A DNA stretch of 64,000 nucleotides, taken from contig NZ_JACGWX010000002.1 in assembly GCF_014137945.1 (NCBI RefSeq), positions 429,077-493,076 on the forward strand, read 5' to 3'. The DNA comes from Microcella alkalica. GTDB taxonomy: Bacteria > Actinomycetota > Actinomycetes > Actinomycetales > Microbacteriaceae. Below are positions 28,887-38,034 of the stretch, one piece after another. A program made the translations under genes and the position numbers. Within the stretch, counting starts at the first letter, position 1. Each line of letters starts with the position of its first letter. Below the pieces are notes generated by a model that did not search any database, was not told the origin of the DNA, and worked only from the letters and a program-made list of their open reading frames with translations.

Positions 28887-30692
28887 TCAGTGGCGCGGCT
28901 TGCGCGCCGGGCGCTCGTCGCGGTCGCCGCCGCGCGCGCCCCCGCGCTCGTCGCGCGAGGCTCCGCGGCGCGGGCCCCGATCCGGCTTGAGCTCGATGAG
29001 CCGTCCGCTGATGCGCGTCGACTCGAGCTTGCGCAGCGTCGCCAGCGGCAGCTCGGCGGGCAGCTCGACGACCGAGAAGTCGGGCATGATCTTGATCGCT
29101 CCGAAGTCGTCGCGCGACAGCCCGCCCTCGTTGGCGAGGGCGCCGACGATCTGGCGCGGCTCGACGCGGTGACGCTTGCCGACCTCGATGCGGTACGGGG
29201 CGAGGGCCGGGCCGCCTTCGCGTCGCGGGCGTCGCTCGCCGCGGTCGGTGCCCGCGCCGCCGCCGGTGCCGGACCCCGCAGACGCGCCGCGCGCATCCGC
29301 GTCTCGCGAGAACTTCGGCGGCCGGATGTCCTCCTCCGTCAGCAGGAGCGGCGAACCTCCCTGCGCGACGACCGCGAGCGCGGCCGCGACGTCGGCCTCG
29401 GGCACGTCGTGGTGCTCGACGTAGTGGGCGATGATGTCGCGGAACACTCCCATGAGTGCAGCATCCGACAGCGCCGTCGTGATGGCGTCGTCGAAGCGCG
29501 CGAGGCGCGTCGCGTTGACGTCGTCGACGCTCGGGAGCTGCATCTGGGTGAGCGGCTGACGCGTCGCGCGCTCGATCGCGTCGAGCAGGCGGCGCTCGCG
29601 CGGGGTGATGAAGCTGATTGCGGCGCCCGAGCGCCCGGCGCGACCCGTGCGGCCGATGCGGTGCACGTACGACTCGGTGTCGACGGGGATGTCGAAGTTG
29701 ACGACGTGGCTGATTCGCTCGACGTCGAGTCCGCGCGCGGCGACGTCGGTCGCGACGAGGATGTCGAGCTTGCCCGACTTCAGCTGCTCGACGGTGCGCT
29801 CGCGCTGCACTTGCGCGACGTCGCCGTTGATCGCCTGCGCCGAGTAGCCGCGGGCGCGCAGCTTCTCGGCGAGCGTCTCGGTCTCGTTCTTGGTGCGGAC
29901 GAACACGATCATGCCCTCGAAGTTCTCGACCTCGAGGATGCGCGTGAGGGCGTCGACCTTCTGCTGGTACGACACGACGAGGTAGCGCTGCGAGATCGTC
30001 GAGGAGGTCGTGGTCTTCGTCTTGACCGTGATCTCCTCCGGGTCGCGGAGGTACTGCTGCGAGATGCGACGGATCGAGGCGGGCATCGTCGCCGAGAACA
30101 GGGCGACCTGCTTGTCGACGGGGGTGTCGGCGAGGATCGTTTCGACGTCCTCCGCGAAGCCCATCTTGAGCATCTCGTCGGCCTCGTCGAGCACGAGGTA
30201 CTTCAGCTCGGTGAGGTCGAGCGTTCCCTTCTCGAGGTGGTCCATGATGCGGCCGGGGGTTCCGACGACGACGTGGACGCCGCGGCGCAGCGCCGAGAGC
30301 TGCACGCCGTAGCCCTGGCCGCCGTAGACGGGCAGAACGTGCACTCCGCGCAGGTGCGAGGCGTACTTCTCGAACGCCTCGCACACCTGCAGGGCGAGCT
30401 CGCGCGTGGGGGCGAGCACGAGCGCCTGCGGCGTCTTCTGCGCGAGGTCGAGGCGGGAGAGGATCGGCAGCGCGAACGCCGCGGTCTTGCCCGTGCCGGT
30501 CTGGGCGAGACCGACGACGTCGCGCCCCTGCAGCAGCGGGGGGATCGTCGCGGCCTGGATCGCCGACGGGGTCTCGTACCCGACGTCGTCGAGAGCCATC
30601 ATGACGGCGTCGCTGAGACCCAGCGACGAGAAGGGGATGCTCGGGGGCGCGCTGTCGGCCTCGGTCGCGGTGGTCGAATCAGCTGAGGTCAT
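28887..30692 (-). CDS. DEAD-box ATP-dependent RNA helicase (DeaD/CsdA type)
   Basis: 601 residues. All core motifs are visible: Q motif (LGLSDAVMMALDDVGYETPSAIQ), AQTGTGKT, PTRELALQV, VLDEADEML, SAT in LFSATMP, and the second RecA domain with ATDVAARGLDVE and HRIGRTGRAGR. The C-terminal region (about 500-580) is an RRM-like DbpA domain ending in an Arg/Gly/Asp-rich tail that binds RNA. It probably unwinds structured mRNA or assists ribosome assembly, especially in the cold. TACCGT 6 bases before ATG suggests a leaderless message. It is transcribed alone; the surE gene upstream runs in the same direction. Confidence 0.95.
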   Translation of the reverse strand: MTSADSTTATEADSAPPSIPFSSLGLSDAVMMALDDVGYETPSAIQAATIPPLLQGRDVVGLAQTGTGKTAAFALPILSRLDLAQKTPQALVLAPTRELALQVCEAFEKYASHLRGVHVLPVYGGQGYGVQLSALRRGVHVVVGTPGRIMDHLEKGTLDLTELKYLVLDEADEMLKMGFAEDVETILADTPVDKQVALFSATMPASIRRISQQYLRDPEEITVKTKTTTSSTISQRYLVVSYQQKVDALTRILEVENFEGMIVFVRTKNETETLAEKLRARGYSAQAINGDVAQVQRERTVEQLKSGKLDILVATDVAARGLDVERISHVVNFDIPVDTESYVHRIGRTGRAGRSGAAISFITPRERRLLDAIERATRQPLTQMQLPSVDDVNATRLARFDDAITTALSDAALMGVFRDIIAHYVEHHDVPEADVAAALAVVAQGGSPLLLTEEDIRPPKFSRDADARGASAGSGTGGGAGTDRGERRPRREGGPALAPYRIEVGKRHRVEPRQIVGALANEGGLSRDDFGAIKIMPDFSVVELPAELPLATLRKLESTRISGRLIELKPDRGPRRGASRDERGGARGGDRDERPARKPRH

Positions 30693-30709
30693 GCCTCAAC
30701 GGTATGCCC

Positions 30710-31498
30710 TCAGAGCGTCGCGGCGGGCGCGAGCACGCGGCGCTCCGCCTCGACGACCGGACGGATGCTCGTGATCGTCGCGGCGCCGCCCGCGAGCAGC
30801 GCGGCATCGGTGCCGGTGTCGAACCGCGCGGAGGGGTCGGCGATGGCGAGATCGATGTGCCCGTCGTCGGACTCGGTGACGGTCGTGTGGACGATTCCGA
30901 ACCGCGCGAGCGGGGCCTCGAGCAGCGCGAGCGCGGCGGCGCCGCCGGCGTCGACGTTGGGGACGTTGACGTTGAGGACGGTGCCGATCGGCTGATCGGC
31001 GATGAGGGGGAGCACGCGCGCGACGATCGCTGCCGCGGTCTCCCAGTGCGGGTGCTCCTCCGCGTTCGCGACGGCGAGGGAGACGGCGAGGCCACGCCCG
31101 TCGTTGAGTCCGCCGGTGAGTGCGGCGCCCACCGTGCCCGAGTGCAGGATGGCGTGGCCGACGTTGGCGCCGCGGTTGATGCCGGAGAGCACGATCTCGG
31201 GCGCGGGGCCGAACGAGCCGTGCGCGGCGAGGAGGGCGATGAGCGCGGGCGCGGCGTAGACGCGGTGCGCCGGCGCGTCCAGCCCCGGGAACGTCTCCTC
31301 CCGCACGCGGATGCGTCCGCGACCGCCCGCCGCGGTCACTGCGTAGGCATCGTGCGCCGTGATGGATGCGCTGCTGCCGCTCGCCTCTTCATCCGGTGCG
31401 GCGATCACGACATCGTGGCCCGCCGCGATCGCGACGCGTGCGAGGGCGTGCAGCCCGGGGGAGTCGATTCCGTCGTCGTTGGTGACGAGCACGCGCAT
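30710..31498 (-). CDS. surE: 5'/3'-nucleotidase SurE
   Basis: 262 residues. The N-terminus MRVLVTNDDGIDSPGLHAL holds the metal-binding Asp pair; the family block EEASGSSASITAH and the SGINRGANVGHAILHSGTVGAA motif complete the active site. SurE dephosphorylates nucleoside monophosphates and is often linked to stationary-phase survival. It begins 3 bases after the pfkB-family stop, so the two form an operon. GAGAGAGGA overlapping the upstream stop serves as the ribosome binding site. Kinase plus phosphatase in one unit suggests nucleoside or sugar-phosphate balance (inference). Confidence 0.95.
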   Translation of the reverse strand: MRVLVTNDDGIDSPGLHALARVAIAAGHDVVIAAPDEEASGSSASITAHDAYAVTAAGGRGRIRVREETFPGLDAPAHRVYAAPALIALLAAHGSFGPAPEIVLSGINRGANVGHAILHSGTVGAALTGGLNDGRGLAVSLAVANAEEHPHWETAAAIVARVLPLIADQPIGTVLNVNVPNVDAGGAAALALLEAPLARFGIVHTTVTESDDGHIDLAIADPSARFDTGTDAALLAGGAATITSIRPVVEAERRVLAPAATL

Positions 31499-31501
31499 TC
31501 G

Positions 31502-32506
31502 TCAGTCCTCTCTCTCGTCGGCGGGCGCCGCGTTGAGCTCGGTCACATCGACGTGCTCGGCGAAGGCGAGGATCGTGCTCGCCTCGCCCGTCCCGAGGCC
31601 GTGCCGCGTGACGTTGAGCGCGCCCGCGGCCGCTCCGACGACGATGGCGCGCCGCGCGTCGCCGGCGTCGCCGGCGAGGGTCGCCGCGACGCCCGCGGTC
31701 AGCGAGTCGCCCGCGCCCTTGGTGTCGACGACCTTCATGTCGGGGGTCGTGACGCGCAGGACGGTGCCGTCGACGAGCGCGAGCACGCCGTCGCTCGCCC
31801 GCGAGACGATCACGGTCGCCGCGCCCTCGTCGTTCAGCCGGTGAATCGCGCGGATGATCGCGTTCTCGTCGTCCTTCTCGTCCTCGTCGATCCGGCCGTC
31901 CTCGGCGAGCTCCTCGTGGCTCGTCTTGACGACGTCGAGGCCTCCCTCGAGCGCGCTCACGAGCCGCTCGCCGGCGAGGTCGGCGATCACGAGGCAGCCG
32001 AAGGCCTCCAGATCGGCCGCGAGGCGCCGGTAGGTGTCGGCCGGAAGGACATCGTCTCCTGCCGGTCCGCTGAGGAGCACGACGTCGGCCGCCATCGACT
32101 CGCGGATCGCGATCGCGTACAGCTCGTCGAGCTCGTGGCGCGAGAGCGGCGGGTCGTCGGTCTCGACAATCGGGCTGCGGTCGCCGTCGCGCCGGTCGTG
32201 CACGTACGCGGCATTGCCGTCCTCGCGCTCCACCCCGACCACGCGGAACCCCTCGTCGAGCAGGAGGGTGCGCGTCACCCGGCCCGTCTCTCCGCCGAAG
32301 GAGGCGCAGATGGTGACGTCCGCGCCGAGCGCAGCGAGCATCCGCGCCTGCCATATGCCCTGCCCGCCCGCGTGCACGTGGACGTCGCCGTTGCGGCGAC
32401 CGGCCTCGATCGTGATGGTGAGCAGGGGCGCAGGGGCGAAGACGACGACGCGCCCGCTCGGCGGCTCGTCGCCGGTCTCGCGCTGCGGTCGGGGGGTGCG
32501 GGACAT
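31502..32506 (-). CDS. PfkB-family carbohydrate kinase (1-phosphofructokinase-like)
   Basis: 334 residues. The ribokinase fold is shown by GGQGIWQARMLAALGADV (first PfkB signature, of the FruK/LacC type GGKGxNxA) and the C-terminal VVDTKGAGDSLTAGVAATLAG with the catalytic Asp in GAGD. An acidic insertion (GRIDEDEKDDENA) lies mid-protein. The substrate may be fructose 1-phosphate, tagatose 6-phosphate or another sugar; the lack of a PTS gene nearby leaves it open. GGAGG lies 6 bases before ATG. It is co-transcribed with surE. The upstream region also serves the divergent ArsR gene. Confidence 0.88.
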   Translation of the reverse strand: MSRTPRPQRETGDEPPSGRVVVFAPAPLLTITIEAGRRNGDVHVHAGGQGIWQARMLAALGADVTICASFGGETGRVTRTLLLDEGFRVVGVEREDGNAAYVHDRRDGDRSPIVETDDPPLSRHELDELYAIAIRESMAADVVLLSGPAGDDVLPADTYRRLAADLEAFGCLVIADLAGERLVSALEGGLDVVKTSHEELAEDGRIDEDEKDDENAIIRAIHRLNDEGAATVIVSRASDGVLALVDGTVLRVTTPDMKVVDTKGAGDSLTAGVAATLAGDAGDARRAIVVGAAAGALNVTRHGLGTGEASTILAFAEHVDVTELNAAPADERED

Positions 32507-32598
32507 CGGCCCTCCTCAGTCGTGACGGGCCCAGGCTAGCCGGGGGCGCCGTCGGCCGGCGCACCCCGTTGACAGGAGAAGGAGCCGCGGCTAACGTG

Positions 32599-32612
32599 CA
32601 ACCAAATGGTTG
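32599..32612. promoter_or_regulatory. Operator CAACCA-N2-TGGTTG overlapping the ArsR start codon
   Basis: Perfect 6-bp half sites with a two-base spacer; the ATG of the ArsR gene lies inside. CAACC(A)-type palindromes are typical of ArsR repressors paired with SRPBCC proteins, so autoregulation is likely. A TAACGT -10 box is just upstream. Confidence 0.7.
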
Positions 32613-32938
32613 TAGAAACTCTCTCTCCCGACGAGGTCGATCGCCTGTTCCAGGCGCTCGCCGATGCCACGCGTCGCGACATCCTCGCTCGCGCGCTCAC
32701 CGGCGAGCACTCGGTCACCGCGCTCGCCTCGCGCTACGAGATGAGCTTCGCGGCCGTGCAGAAGCACGTCGCCGTGCTCGAGCGCGCGTCGCTCGTCGTC
32801 AAGACCCGCAGGGGGAGGGAGCAGCTCGTGACCGCCGACCCCGACGCCCTCGCCGCCGCGCGAGGCCTGCTGGAGCAGTACGAAGCTCTATGGCGGCTCC
32901 GCGTCGCCGCGATCGACGACCTGCTCGCCGACGGCTGA
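32606..32938 (+). CDS. ArsR-family repressor of an ArsR-SRPBCC pair
   Basis: 110 residues. Winged helix: VDRLFQALADATRRDILARAL, SVTALASRYEMSFAAVQKHVAVLERASLVVKTRRGREQ. It lacks metal-binding cysteines and the C-terminal His/Asp pattern, so it is the non-metal type that is usually coupled to an AHSA1/SRPBCC protein, as here 39 bases downstream. Its start codon lies inside a palindromic operator, which would let the protein block its own expression. Confidence 0.9.
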   Translation: MVVETLSPDEVDRLFQALADATRRDILARALTGEHSVTALASRYEMSFAAVQKHVAVLERASLVVKTRRGREQLVTADPDALAAARGLLEQYEALWRLRVAAIDDLLADG

Positions 32939-32977
32939 GCGGCGAGCACCGGAACCACCGACAGGAAGGAGCGGGCC

Positions 32978-33472
32978 ATGCCCGTCATCGGAACCGAGAT
33001 CGACCGCGAGGCGCTCACCCTCGTCGTCACGGCGGAGTTCATCGCGACGCCCGAGAGGGTCTGGCAGCTGTGGGCCGACCCGCGGCAGCTCGAGCGCTGG
33101 TGGGGCCCTCCCGGCTGGCCGGCGAGCTTCCCGCGCTACGAGTTCGAGCCGGGCGGCGAGGCCCGGTACTCGATGTCCGGCCCCGCGGGGGCGTCGAGCG
33201 CGGCATGGTTCCGCTTCACCGCGATCGACGAGCCGCGGCGCATCGAGCTCATCGACGGCTTCTCGGGAGACGACGGCGAGCCGACCGATGCGATGCCGAG
33301 CATGCGCATGGCCGTGGAGATCGAGCCGTCCGGCGGCAGCGGAGGTGCCGTCACGCTCATGAGCGTGCGCACGGTCTTCGACTCGAACGATGATCTCGAG
33401 AGGATCACGAGCATGGGCATGGTCGAGGGGATGACGGCGGCGATGAACCAGATCGACGAGCTCCTCGCCTAG
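32978..33472 (+). CDS. SRPBCC/AHSA1-family protein
   Basis: 164 residues. The START-like ligand-binding fold is recognised by [25 protein letters not shown] near the N-terminus, [19 protein letters not shown] in the middle and the long C-terminal helix [20 protein letters not shown]. Such proteins bind hydrophobic ligands; no substrate is known for this branch. GGAAGGAG precedes the ATG. It is co-transcribed with the ArsR repressor. Confidence 0.9.
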   Translation: MPVIGTEIDREALTLVVTAEFIATPERVWQLWADPRQLERWWGPPGWPASFPRYEFEPGGEARYSMSGPAGASSAAWFRFTAIDEPRRIELIDGFSGDDGEPTDAMPSMRMAVEIEPSGGSGGAVTLMSVRTVFDSNDDLERITSMGMVEGMTAAMNQIDELLA

Positions 33473-33491
33473 ACCCCCGTACCCTGGAGGC

Positions 33492-34736
33492 ATGGCGATA
33501 GAGCGCGGAATCCGCAACAACGGCACGGCGGGCGACCCGCGACCGGTGGCGGATGCTCGACCGCAGGTGCGGCCGACGACCGAGGGCTGGCAGCAGAAGC
33601 TCGACGAGGAGGGGCGCCCCCTCCTGCAGTTCGCCTCGCCCAAGCGCGGCAATCCGCCCGTGCACTGGGCTGATCTTGACGTCGATGGCCGCATCGCGGC
33701 GGTGCGCGAGCGCGGGCTCCCGGCGTTCCGCGCGAAGCAGCTCTCGACCCACTACTTCACGCATTACACAGCCGACCCCGCGGCGATGACCGACCTCCCG
33801 GCCGCGGGCCGCGCTGAGCTCGTCGCCGAGCTCCTCCCGCCGCTGCTGACCGAGGTGCGCCGACTCACGACCGACAACGGCGACACGATCAAGTTCCTCT
33901 GGAAGCTGCACGACGGCGCTCTCGTCGAGAGCGTGCTCATGCGCTACCCGGGGCGCGTCACACTGTGCGTGAGCTCGCAGGCCGGCTGCGGCATGAACTG
34001 CCCCTTCTGCGCGACCGGGCAGGCAGGGCTCACGCGCAACATGTCCGCCGCCGAGATCGTCGATCAGGTCGTCGCCGCGAACCGGGTACTCGCCGAGGGC
34101 GGGCTCGGCGGGCGCAAGAAGGGCGACGAGACCCCCGACCGCGTCGGCAACATCGTCTTCATGGGCATGGGCGAGCCCCTCGCGAACTACGCGCGGCTCA
34201 TGAGCGCCGTGCGCACTATGGTCGCGCCCCAGCCCGACGGGCTCGGGATGAGCGCGCGCAACATCACCGTCTCGACCGTGGGCCTCGTGCCGGCCATCAG
34301 GAAGCTCGCCGACGAGAAGATCCCGGTGACGTTCGCGCTGAGCCTCCACGCGCCGGATGACATCCTGCGCGACGAGCTCATCCCCGTCAACTCGCGCTGG
34401 AAGGTCGACGAGGCGCTCGACGCGGCCCGACAGTACTTCGACAAGACCGGTCGCCGCGTCTCGATCGAGTACGCGCTCATCAAGGACATGAACGACCACG
34501 CCTGGCGCGCCGATCTGCTCGCGGACAAGCTGCTCGAGCGCGGTCGCGGCTGGGTCCACGTGAACCCCATCCCGCTCAATCCGACCCCCGGCTCGATCTG
34601 GACGGCCTCCGACCGCGACGTGCAGAACGAGTTCGTCCGTCGTCTCAATGCGGCGGGCATCCCGACGACGCTGCGCGACACGCGCGGCAAGGAGATCGAC
34701 GGAGCCTGCGGGCAGCTCGCGGCGGCCGACGCCTAG
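33492..34736 (+). CDS. rlmN: Dual-specificity 23S rRNA/tRNA adenine-C2 methyltransferase
   Basis: 414 residues. This radical SAM enzyme methylates A2503 of 23S rRNA and A37 of some tRNAs. The iron-sulfur cluster motif CGMNCPFC gives Cys166, Cys170 and Cys173; [15 protein letters not shown] and LSLHAPDD are family blocks, and the methyl-carrying cysteine near the C-terminus is in GACGQLAA. An N-terminal helix-hairpin domain precedes the barrel. TACCCT lies 6 bases before ATG; the GGAGG between them is too close to serve as a ribosome binding site, so a leaderless message is likely. Its stop shares CTAG with the convergent YciI gene. Confidence 0.96.
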   Translation: MAIERGIRNNGTAGDPRPVADARPQVRPTTEGWQQKLDEEGRPLLQFASPKRGNPPVHWADLDVDGRIAAVRERGLPAFRAKQLSTHYFTHYTADPAAMTDLPAAGRAELVAELLPPLLTEVRRLTTDNGDTIKFLWKLHDGALVESVLMRYPGRVTLCVSSQAGCGMNCPFCATGQAGLTRNMSAAEIVDQVVAANRVLAEGGLGGRKKGDETPDRVGNIVFMGMGEPLANYARLMSAVRTMVAPQPDGLGMSARNITVSTVGLVPAIRKLADEKIPVTFALSLHAPDDILRDELIPVNSRWKVDEALDAARQYFDKTGRRVSIEYALIKDMNDHAWRADLLADKLLERGRGWVHVNPIPLNPTPGSIWTASDRDVQNEFVRRLNAAGIPTTLRDTRGKEIDGACGQLAAADA

Positions 34737-35185
34737 GGCAGCTCGCGCCTGGCCCGCTTCTCGGCGAGCTCCTCCGCCCAGCCCTCCTCCTTCTGGATGT
34801 ATTCGTTGTCGGCGTAGTCCGCGAAGTCGCTCTCGTCGGTGATGCGCCGCACCTCGATCGAGTTGCCCGGCCCGAGCGGGCACCTCTTCGCCCACTCCAC
34901 GGCGTCCTCGAGCGAGTCGGTCTCGATCGTCCAGTAGCCGTTGAGGAGCGCGGGGGTCTCGCCGTAGGCGCCGAGCACGGCCTCGGAGGCCGCGCCGCTC
35001 TCTCCGAACCGCACCACGGCGCCCTGGGAGGCGTCGGCCAGCCCTGCGCCGCCGGTCATGACCCCCGCCTCCATCAGCGATTCGTTGAACCGTCCCATCG
35101 CGGTGATGATCTCCTCGAAGTCGACCTCCTTCGAGGCCGCGAGCGCCTCGTCGGTCGAGCGCATGATGAGCATGAACTGGGGCAT
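34733..35185 (-). CDS. YciI-family protein
   Basis: 150 residues. The YCII-like ferredoxin fold starts [18 protein letters not shown]; the family core continues through a Gly-rich loop ([17 protein letters not shown]) and [25 protein letters not shown], ending in a short acidic/basic helix. Actinobacterial members often accompany ECF sigma factors, but none is present here. AAGGAG precedes ATG at good spacing. Its stop codon overlaps that of rlmN in the palindrome CTAG. The biochemical role is unknown. Confidence 0.88.
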   Translation of the reverse strand: MPQFMLIMRSTDEALAASKEVDFEEIITAMGRFNESLMEAGVMTGGAGLADASQGAVVRFGESGAASEAVLGAYGETPALLNGYWTIETDSLEDAVEWAKRCPLGPGNSIEVRRITDESDFADYADNEYIQKEEGWAEELAEKRARRELP

Positions 35186-35284
35186 GGCGGCTCCTTCGCG
35201 GATTCGGCGTCGCGGGGCGCGGCACTCGGGAGTAGCGTAGGCGGCCCGCGCGGAAGGACTCCGGCATGATCGACAGGCGCCCCC

Positions 35285-36280
35285 GTGTTCCGTGACCGCC
35301 TCGACGCGGGCGCCGAGCTGGCCGACGAGCTGCTCCGAATCCGCCTCGATCGCCCCGTGGTCCTCGCGCTGCCCCGAGGCGGAGTCCCCGTAGCGGCGGT
35401 CGTTGCGCGCGCCCTCGGCGCCCCGCTCGACCTGGTCGTGGTCCGCAAGCTCGGATCCCCCGACCAGCCCGAGTACGCGATGGGCGCGATCGCCGAGGGC
35501 GGGGTGCGCGTGCTCGACGCCTCCACGATCCGCCTGCTCGCGGTCTCCGATGCCGACATCGCCGCCGTCGAGAGCGCCGAGCGCGCCGAGCTCGCCCGAC
35601 GCGTCGAGCGCTACCGACGAGGCCGTCCGCCCCTGGATCTGACGGGGCGGGAGGCCGTGGTCGTCGACGACGGGCTCGCGACCGGCGCGACGGCGCGCGC
35701 CGCCTGCCTCTCCGCCCGCGCTCGCGGTGCGGCCCGCGTGGTGCTCGCCGTTCCCTGCGCCCCGGCCGACGTCGCCGATCGGGTTCCCGAGGCGGATGAG
35801 GTCGTGTGCCCCGTGCGCGCGGCTGCCTTCTTCGCGGTCGGGCAGTTCTACGCCTGCTTCGATCAGGTCGATGACGCGGACGTGCTGAGAGCGCTCGATG
35901 AGGCCGGCCCGTCGGCGGCCTCGGAGTGGCGTGAGGCCATGAGCGAGCAGCGCCGCGAGGAGCCCGACCCCTGGGAGGTCGACCCGACCCTCATGCGCAA
36001 CCAGGCGTCGCTCACGACGAGCGAGGGCACCGTGTGGGTCGCAGCGGCCGCCGTGACGTCCGTGCTCGTCGTCGGCATGCTCATCGCGCTCTGGTGGCGA
36101 CTCGACGCCCCGCTCGCCCTCCTCGGCGCGCTGGCCACTGCGGTGCTGATGCTCGCCATGATCATCGTCCGCTACGCCGTGCGCTCGCGCCGCTCCCGCC
36201 TCGTGACGCTCGCGGCGCTGTTCTGGCTCATGGTGCTCGCCGACCTCGCGATCGTCCTCGTCGTCGCGATCGGGCCATGA
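35285..36280 (+). CDS. Phosphoribosyltransferase-like domain fused to a three-helix membrane domain
   Basis: 331 residues. Residues about 1-205 match the phosphoribosyltransferase family often annotated beside dienelactone hydrolase-like genes: FRDRLDAGAELADELL, VLALPRGGVPVAAVVA, VVRKLGSPDQPEYAMGAIAEGG and the PRPP loop AVVVDDGLATGATARAA. The rest adds an acidic linker and three transmembrane helices (about 242-265, 268-290, 302-328). A second start, ATG at 35939 (MSEQRREEPDPWEVDP), lies in the same frame exactly where the membrane part begins, so this may be two genes whose separating stop was lost, or a real fusion. GTG at 35285 is the first start. Confidence 0.75.
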   Translation: MFRDRLDAGAELADELLRIRLDRPVVLALPRGGVPVAAVVARALGAPLDLVVVRKLGSPDQPEYAMGAIAEGGVRVLDASTIRLLAVSDADIAAVESAERAELARRVERYRRGRPPLDLTGREAVVVDDGLATGATARAACLSARARGAARVVLAVPCAPADVADRVPEADEVVCPVRAAAFFAVGQFYACFDQVDDADVLRALDEAGPSAASEWREAMSEQRREEPDPWEVDPTLMRNQASLTTSEGTVWVAAAAVTSVLVVGMLIALWWRLDAPLALLGALATAVLMLAMIIVRYAVRSRRSRLVTLAALFWLMVLADLAIVLVVAIGP

Positions 36281-36374
36281 GTGCTCGCGGGAGCGCTCGC
36301 GGTCGCGGCGGGGCGCGCGGCGCTCCGGCGCTCAACGCCTCGCGCCGGTGACGATCGAACGATTTTCGCGGGAA

Positions 36375-36394
36375 GCAAGAAGCGGCAATCTTGC
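36375..36394. promoter_or_regulatory. Inverted repeat GCAAGA-N8-TCTTGC upstream of gapB
   Basis: Perfect 6-bp arms 121 bases before the gapB start. It may be an operator for gapB or a weak terminator for the gene upstream. Confidence 0.35.
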
Positions 36395-36514
36395 GATGGA
36401 GGCCCGGCCCGTTCTTCGCAGGCGGGCATCCGTCGATCGCTACGATCGGCTCGACCCCCTGAACGAGCCGCGAGCGGCGCGATGACCCGCGCACGCCGCA
36501 AGGAGTGAATCCTC

Positions 36515-37972
36515 ATGACCGACGTCGTCACCGCCCACCGTGAAGCCTGGAAGGCCCGAGAGGCCCTCGCCGAGCAGCTGATCCCCCGGATCGGGCGGCT
36601 GTATCGGGAGCACGGGGTCGTGACGGGCATCCATGGGCGTCGACTCATCAACCAGTCGGCGATCGGCGTGCTCAAGGCGCACAAGTACGCCGAGCACGTC
36701 ACGGGCGCGCCCCTCGCGCTCGCCGACACCGAGCGCGTGCTCGACGCGCTGCTGGAGATCGGGCCGCGCCCGGCGTCGCTCGACATCGCGCGGCTCATCT
36801 CCGGCTACGCCGAGGCGGGAGACGAGCGCTCGCTCGTGGAGTACGTGCGGGACGCGCTCGACCTCGTGTGCGCAGACGCGGCCGACGACGGCGCGCAGGA
36901 GGGCACCGATGTCGTGCTCTACGGGTTCGGGCGCATCGGGCGTCTGCTCGCCCGCATCCTCATCTCTCACGCCGGCAACGGGGGAGGCCTGCGCCTGCGG
37001 GCGATCGTCGTCCGCCGCGGCGGCGAGAACGATCTCATCAAGCGCGCGAGCCTGCTGCGTCGCGACTCGGTGCACGGGCCGTTCGAGGGCACGATCTCGG
37101 TCGACGTCGAGAACGAGACGATCCTCGCCAACGGCACGCTCATCCAGGTCATCTACTCCGATTCGCCGACGAGCGTCGACTACACCGCCCACGGCATCCA
37201 CGACGCGATCGTCGTCGACAACACCGGCCGCTGGCGCGACGAGGAGGGGCTGTCTCTGCACCTGCAGGCGACCGGCGTCGCGAAGGTGCTGCTCACGGCG
37301 CCGGGCAAGGGTGCGCTCAAGAACATCGTGCACGGCATCAACCACGACACGATCTCGGCGGAGGACCTCATCGTCACCGCGGCATCGTGCACGACCAATG
37401 CCGTCACGCCCGTGCTCAAGGTCATCGAGGACGCCTGGGGGATCCGCCACGGTCACGTCGAGACCGTGCACTCGTACACGAACGACCAGAACCTCATCGA
37501 CAACTTCCACAAGGGCGACCGTCGCGGCCGCTCGGCGGCGCTCAACATGGTCATCACCGAGACAGGGGCGGCCAAGGCCGTCGCGAAGGCGCTGCCCGAG
37601 CTCGCCGGCAGGCTCACCGGCAACGCCATCCGCGTCCCGACGCCCGATGTGTCGATGGCGATCCTCAACCTCCAGCTCGAGCGACCCACGACGCGCGAGG
37701 AGGTCAACGAGCACATCAGGCAGATGTCGCTGCACTCCGATCTGCGGCAGCAGATCGACTACATCGAGAGCCCCGAGATCGTGTCGAGCGACTTCATCGG
37801 CAGCCACCGCGCCGGCATCGTCGACGGTCTCGCGACGATCTGCACGGGCGACTCGGTGATCGTGTACGTCTGGTACGACAACGAGTTCGGGTACTCATCG
37901 CAGGTCATCCGCGTGCTCGAGACGATGGCGGGGTCGCACCCGCGGGTCGTGCCCGCGCGGATTCGGGCGTAG
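36515..37972 (+). CDS. gapB: Glyceraldehyde-3-phosphate dehydrogenase, long GapB-type
   Basis: 485 residues; the extra N-terminal domain of about 125 residues (MTDVVTAHREAWKAREALAE onwards) is characteristic of the long actinobacterial enzyme that works in gluconeogenesis in Corynebacterium. The NAD(P) fold opens with DVVLYGFGRIGRLLARIL, the catalytic cysteine is Cys292 in AASCTTNAVTP, and VWYDNEFGYSSQVIRVLE closes the family block. AAGGAG precedes ATG. It is not linked to pgk or tpi, again as for GapB. An inverted repeat upstream may bind a regulator. Confidence 0.92.
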   Translation: MTDVVTAHREAWKAREALAEQLIPRIGRLYREHGVVTGIHGRRLINQSAIGVLKAHKYAEHVTGAPLALADTERVLDALLEIGPRPASLDIARLISGYAEAGDERSLVEYVRDALDLVCADAADDGAQEGTDVVLYGFGRIGRLLARILISHAGNGGGLRLRAIVVRRGGENDLIKRASLLRRDSVHGPFEGTISVDVENETILANGTLIQVIYSDSPTSVDYTAHGIHDAIVVDNTGRWRDEEGLSLHLQATGVAKVLLTAPGKGALKNIVHGINHDTISAEDLIVTAASCTTNAVTPVLKVIEDAWGIRHGHVETVHSYTNDQNLIDNFHKGDRRGRSAALNMVITETGAAKAVAKALPELAGRLTGNAIRVPTPDVSMAILNLQLERPTTREEVNEHIRQMSLHSDLRQQIDYIESPEIVSSDFIGSHRAGIVDGLATICTGDSVIVYVWYDNEFGYSSQVIRVLETMAGSHPRVVPARIRA

Positions 37973-38034
37973 GGCGGCGCGAGCGCAGCATCCGTCGCCT
38001 GACGCGTCGCGACGCGCACCCGGCACGGCGGGGG

